Source: Opisthorchis felineus (lineage: Eukaryota > Platyhelminthes > Trematoda > Opisthorchiida > Opisthorchiidae). Taken from it: 64,000 bases of DNA. Shown one piece after another: positions 60,501 to 64,000 of the stretch. The first letter of the stretch is position 1. Each line of letters opens with the position of its first letter. A program made the position numbers and the translations under genes. The notes under the pieces are model-generated. The model was not told the origin of the DNA and did not search any database. It was given only the letters and a program-made list of their open reading frames with translations. Location of the stretch: the NCBI GenBank assembly GCA_004794785.1, contig SJOL01001202.1, positions 30,215-94,214 of the forward strand, read 5' to 3'.

Positions 60501-60844
60501 GCGTAACATTTTCGCTAACTTTTCAGATAACAGCACACTCTCTTCAGGACGCAAAACAACCGAATATGTATGTATGTACGTATTTATGTCGGAGTGACGC
60601 TACAAACGTGGACTACCCTACCACTCATAGATGGCGTAAAGCTATGAGTTACATACACAAACCTTGTCTGTCTGATTCTGTTTTGTACAGGACATGAGAG
60701 TCATTCACACTCATTACAACACCAGCTTTGTATAAATTATTGTCGAAAATCATTCCTCTAATGCCATTCTTGCCTGCGTTAGTGCTGCAAAGCCAGTTCT
60801 GGTGTTATACTTTGAAAAAAAGCCTTTCGTAAGTAGAATCGTCG
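57551..60844. other. No gene seen
   Basis: The longest interval without a recognised repeat. Frames such as 58617-58940 (minus) and 60303-60554 (minus) show no domain. Confidence 0.35.
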
Positions 60845-61265
60845 GGACAAACTACTCATAAATTTGCTGAAAATTCCTCAACAGACCACGGCCAGTTTGG
60901 TCCTTTCTTTACGGCTCATTAGGCAAGGGGAGTGCCCATGTATCCGGCAAATTTATGTTGTACTGGAACCCACATTACACTAAATTTACGAAATACACTC
61001 ATTTGCATATTGATTTGGTTTCAACGGGAGACTCAGCTGAACCCCAGATGAGCCCTTCGTTTATGATATTATACTTCAATTGAATGTGCTGCACAGTCGC
61101 TACTTCACGCTTCACTTGGTACGGTATTCGAGATGGCTTCTTGACGGAACACTAGTCATAGGGTTGCTGAAAATTCCTCGACAGTCCGCGACCGGTTTAG
61201 TCCTTCTTGCGGTTCATCGCGTAGGTGTAGTCGCCAAGCTGTTGTCAACCTCATCTTCTATTTGA
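60845..61265 (-). repeat. R1 tandem, two units
   Basis: Two ribozyme sides begin at about 60851 (ACTACTCATAAATTTGCTG) and 61149 (ACTAGTCATAGGGTTGCTG), about 298 bp apart. Between them is the complete arm (CGAAATACACTCATTTGC, GATTTGGTTTCAACGGGAGA, CTTCGTTTATGATATTA, GAATGTGCTGCACAG). The cores are mutated. Confidence 0.8.
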
Positions 61266-62933
61266 ACACCTGACTGTATGAAAGTGGTGAACCATTGTCA
61301 TTTGAAAATTGCCGATGGCATCCGTTTACACCTTTGGCGGAGGTGGATTCACACGAGTGAATCTGTATCACAATATAACAGCCCATTGCCACGAGTAAAA
61401 TGAAAGGAAATATGTAGGAACTCCGCGTTTGCCGCGGAGCAAGACAGAGTTTTGTCTTCATGACTTTTGGATGTGTCTGAAAATACGTGTTATTGAGGTA
61501 CGTCTTCTAGAAGCTGCGCATTCATGAACTCCTCTTGCGTGGTAGTTCAAGTGATGATGACTAAAACCCAGTTTGTACTTGCAAGGACTTATCCGTTTGT
61601 TGTACTACTGGTTTGGAAACAAGTAACATTCAAACCTTGCCCGAAAAATATACTGAACCTTCGAAAAGGGAACACATTCGACCAAGGCAGCGTTTCTTCT
61701 TTTCTAGTCTATTGTTTATCTATAGGGTTGCGGTACTTTTGAGCGTATATAAAAGTGAAACCACATGAACTGAAAGTAAGAAAGTACTGGGATATTTCTG
61801 CTGATTTATCATGAAGATGATTGTTCCCCGGTTTTTTTTTGGCACACAATGGCCAACAGGTGTGTTAGGCTGGCTTAGTAGATGGTAAGTGAATTTTTGA
61901 AGGCTATCTTAAACTTTCGATACTAGCCCTTACACAAATCTGATATCCAGCATCAACTCCTCAGCCCTTTCCGGATCAGACCCTCTAAAGGTGTAGTGCA
62001 ACACACATCTTGGAAAATTAATCGAAATTGATTTCCGCCCCCCTGTAACTTCGCGTCTTACTGAAAAGACTCTCCGGAAGATAACCCGCCTATCGAAATG
62101 TATTTTTAACGCTCTGTGTCAACTTGGATAGCAAATAAAACAATCCTCGTAGAAATTTTCGCATACACAGCAAGTTCAAATACGCGAGGGGGGAGGGGTT
62201 CGCTACGGACACGACGCTTGATCAAACTGGCTGGTACTGAATCCATCTAGTTCAAAAAATGCAAGGTGAACCCAACAATCTGAGTTCTAAACATGGTAAT
62301 AATACGACGTCAAGCATAATATTTTTTAAGGAGTTGGTGATAAATTCGGAAGCAGAATATGCAGCAGAGACGAAACACCTACTCTGGTATCTTGTTGGGA
62401 AGTACAATATTATGGCATAAAATGTCGTTTGAAAGTGGAGCTTGTCATTGACGGCTGCAGGTTCGTAAATGAAGCACCGAGTTGATGTGGCCTTGACTCT
62501 GGTCCCCTCAGACCGTTCGAGGCAGTAACTTGAGCAAAACATATTGTATTTTTTGTGGTTTTATGATGCACTTTCACAAATTCAGTTTGCTCTAGATAAT
62601 TTGGATAATCTTTATCACCATTCCAGTCGAGAAACACCGCAAGCGTCGTGCAGACCAGTTGACCTTGATATGTAAGCAACGACCGACCAATCAGCAGTCA
62701 AAATTCTAATGGGCCGGTAACTAACATCCGTTCTCGTTGACTGAGCACTTTGGCATCCATTATGAACTAACCACGCAAATCAGATTATCCCTACATCTGA
62801 CGGCCGTACTTTAAGGCGTTCCGTTGCTGTTCTTCGCCAAGAGCATGTTCTTCGTTTATCAAATCGGTTACTTAACCGAGCTATAGATAGCTATCGAGCT
62901 ATGTCTTGTTTATGCTTCCATATATACACTGAG
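61266..62933. other. No gene seen
   Basis: Overlapping minus frames at 62252-62679 look faintly protein-like but are not recognised. Confidence 0.35.
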
Positions 62934-63313
62934 CATTTTTCAACCTGGACGAGCCGGTCTCCGCATTCAGTAAATTTTGTCTGGAGTTTGAAGAAACCGG
63001 TCACGAAAACATCCGCCAGGGTAGCCACAATCAGCACTTTCTGACTCAGATGGAGCACAGTATGATCACTTGTGACCCACCAACTGGACCACGTTTACCT
63101 GTGAACCGACTCAGCACAGTGACTATCCAAAGGAAATACAAAATACAAAATGGACTTGTCACAACTGTTACTCTCGTGGTTTGCCTTGGCAAGAAAATGC
63201 ATGGTTATGCTGCACCGAGTCAATGGTGTGAACATTTGGTTCCACATAAACCTAGATTTGAAGATGTGAAGCTTGCCAAAGCTAAACATGACATTTCGAA
63301 AAATCTAGTGTAA
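62934..63313 (+). CDS. Candidate exon, unknown protein
   Basis: An open frame of about 126 codons runs from just after a TGA near 62931 to a TAA at 63311-63313. Its first in-frame ATG is at 63050, but upstream residues (LDEPVSAFSKFCLEFEETGH) look equally protein-like. That suggests an exon entered by splicing rather than a small gene; CGCATTCAG near 62970 could be an acceptor. The product is basic in the middle (TIQRKYKIQNG), with a short hydrophobic run (TTVTLVVCLG). No family is recognised and no polyadenylation signal was seen close by. Confidence 0.3.
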
Positions 63314-63907
63314 CTACCGGTTTTTGTTCCCCTGTTAAAAAAACTGCTTCTGAAATGGGGTTTACAGTTTGTGACATTTGCAGAGTGTCCGACTATTCGC
63401 ACTTATTACACCCTACACGAATAACTGGAATTGTTCTTACCCCAGTAGTAGTTGCTTTTTAGTGTACCTAGGCGGAACTTTTTAGTTGTGCACGTAAACA
63501 TCACCAACATTTACGGACGAGTGATCGGACCTTTTTGGAAGAACCAACGTAGGTTGGGCAGATCCATGATATTGACAAAGACTGGTGTGGCCTCAAAAGA
63601 TTCACTTGGACAAATGATCCCTTATGAAATACCGAGTATTCATTTCAAAGTCGTTCTTGTTCGGGACCTGATGGTGTTTTAAGTACTTAATTGATCACTT
63701 ATTGCCGCAGCTGACCATGACATATTGGATTCTCCGCATTTCGAAGCACTGATTTTAATTTACGAACCATTAGTTCTTCAAGGTTTCGGTATGTCCAGCT
63801 GATATGATCACATGTTTCTCTGACGTACTCCAGAGGAGCTCAATATTTTCTACCGAAAGACAACAAATTTCGATACTTGTATCTGAGAAATCCCTAGACG
63901 TGAAAGA
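63314..63907. other. No gene seen
   Basis: A 76-codon frame (63452-63682) is unrecognised. Confidence 0.35.
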
Positions 63908-64000
63908 ATATTCATGAGGTTGCTGAAAACTCTTCGACAACCTACGACCGATTTCGCCCTTCTTCGGGCTTATCAAATAGGCGCGGTCCCCGAGTTCCCC
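63908..64000 (-). repeat. R1 repeat, cut by window end
   Basis: ATTCATGAGGTTGCTGAAAAC, CGACCGATTTCGCCC and GGTCCCCGAGTTCCC. GAAA and stem II are kept, but the CTGATGA motif reads TTGATAA. The unit continues beyond the window. Confidence 0.8.

Overview
The window looks like gene-poor intergenic or intronic DNA from a parasitic flatworm, most likely a digenean trematode with a large repeat-rich genome. The evidence is indirect: RTE-type (SR2-like) LINE fragments, a Ty3/gypsy remnant of the kind described as CsRn1-like in flukes, and tRNA-derived SINEs. Base composition is moderate rather than strongly AT-rich, which argues against Schistosoma. No complete protein-coding gene is visible. Most open frames are short and behave like chance frames or pieces of transposons. 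An assembly gap of Ns lies at 36344-36910.

Layout. 1-9 kb: RTE 5' fragment, a fold-back copy of repeat family R1, SINEs, a decayed gypsy pol on the minus strand (3725-5365), and a fold-back element at 7885-8412. 9-16 kb: one candidate 3' exon (9229-9567), R2 repeats and an RTE 3' end. 16-32 kb: the densest part, with many R1 copies, R2 copies, SINEs, an RTE 5'/endonuclease fragment (22650-23640) and an RTE 3' end (25700-25985). 32-45 kb: mostly empty, with the N gap, SINEs and decayed R1. 45-64 kb: scattered R1 copies (several in tandem), a SINE, a GAGCT pentanucleotide array at 50693-50839, an RTE 3' end (55672-56110) and a second candidate exon (62934-63313).

The most interesting signal is R1, a roughly 300-bp non-coding repeat present in about twenty places. 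One strand of it carries what reads as a complete type I hammerhead self-cleaving ribozyme: CTGATGA, a GCCC/GGGC stem with a six-base loop, GAAA, the palindrome ACCGGU, a C at the cleavage position, and a long stem I closed by a perfect 10-bp helix. The segment is 99 nt long in five separately located copies. The copy at 30880-30978 keeps every core residue; others have lost single key bases. R1 also occurs as tandem units of about 300 bp (three loci) and as fold-back pairs (five loci). That is the organisation expected of a retrozyme-like non-autonomous element or of the pseudo-LTR of a Penelope-like element. A second repeat family, R2, carries a weaker hammerhead-like core.

Family names and structures were assigned by reading the sequence and were not confirmed by alignment or folding software.
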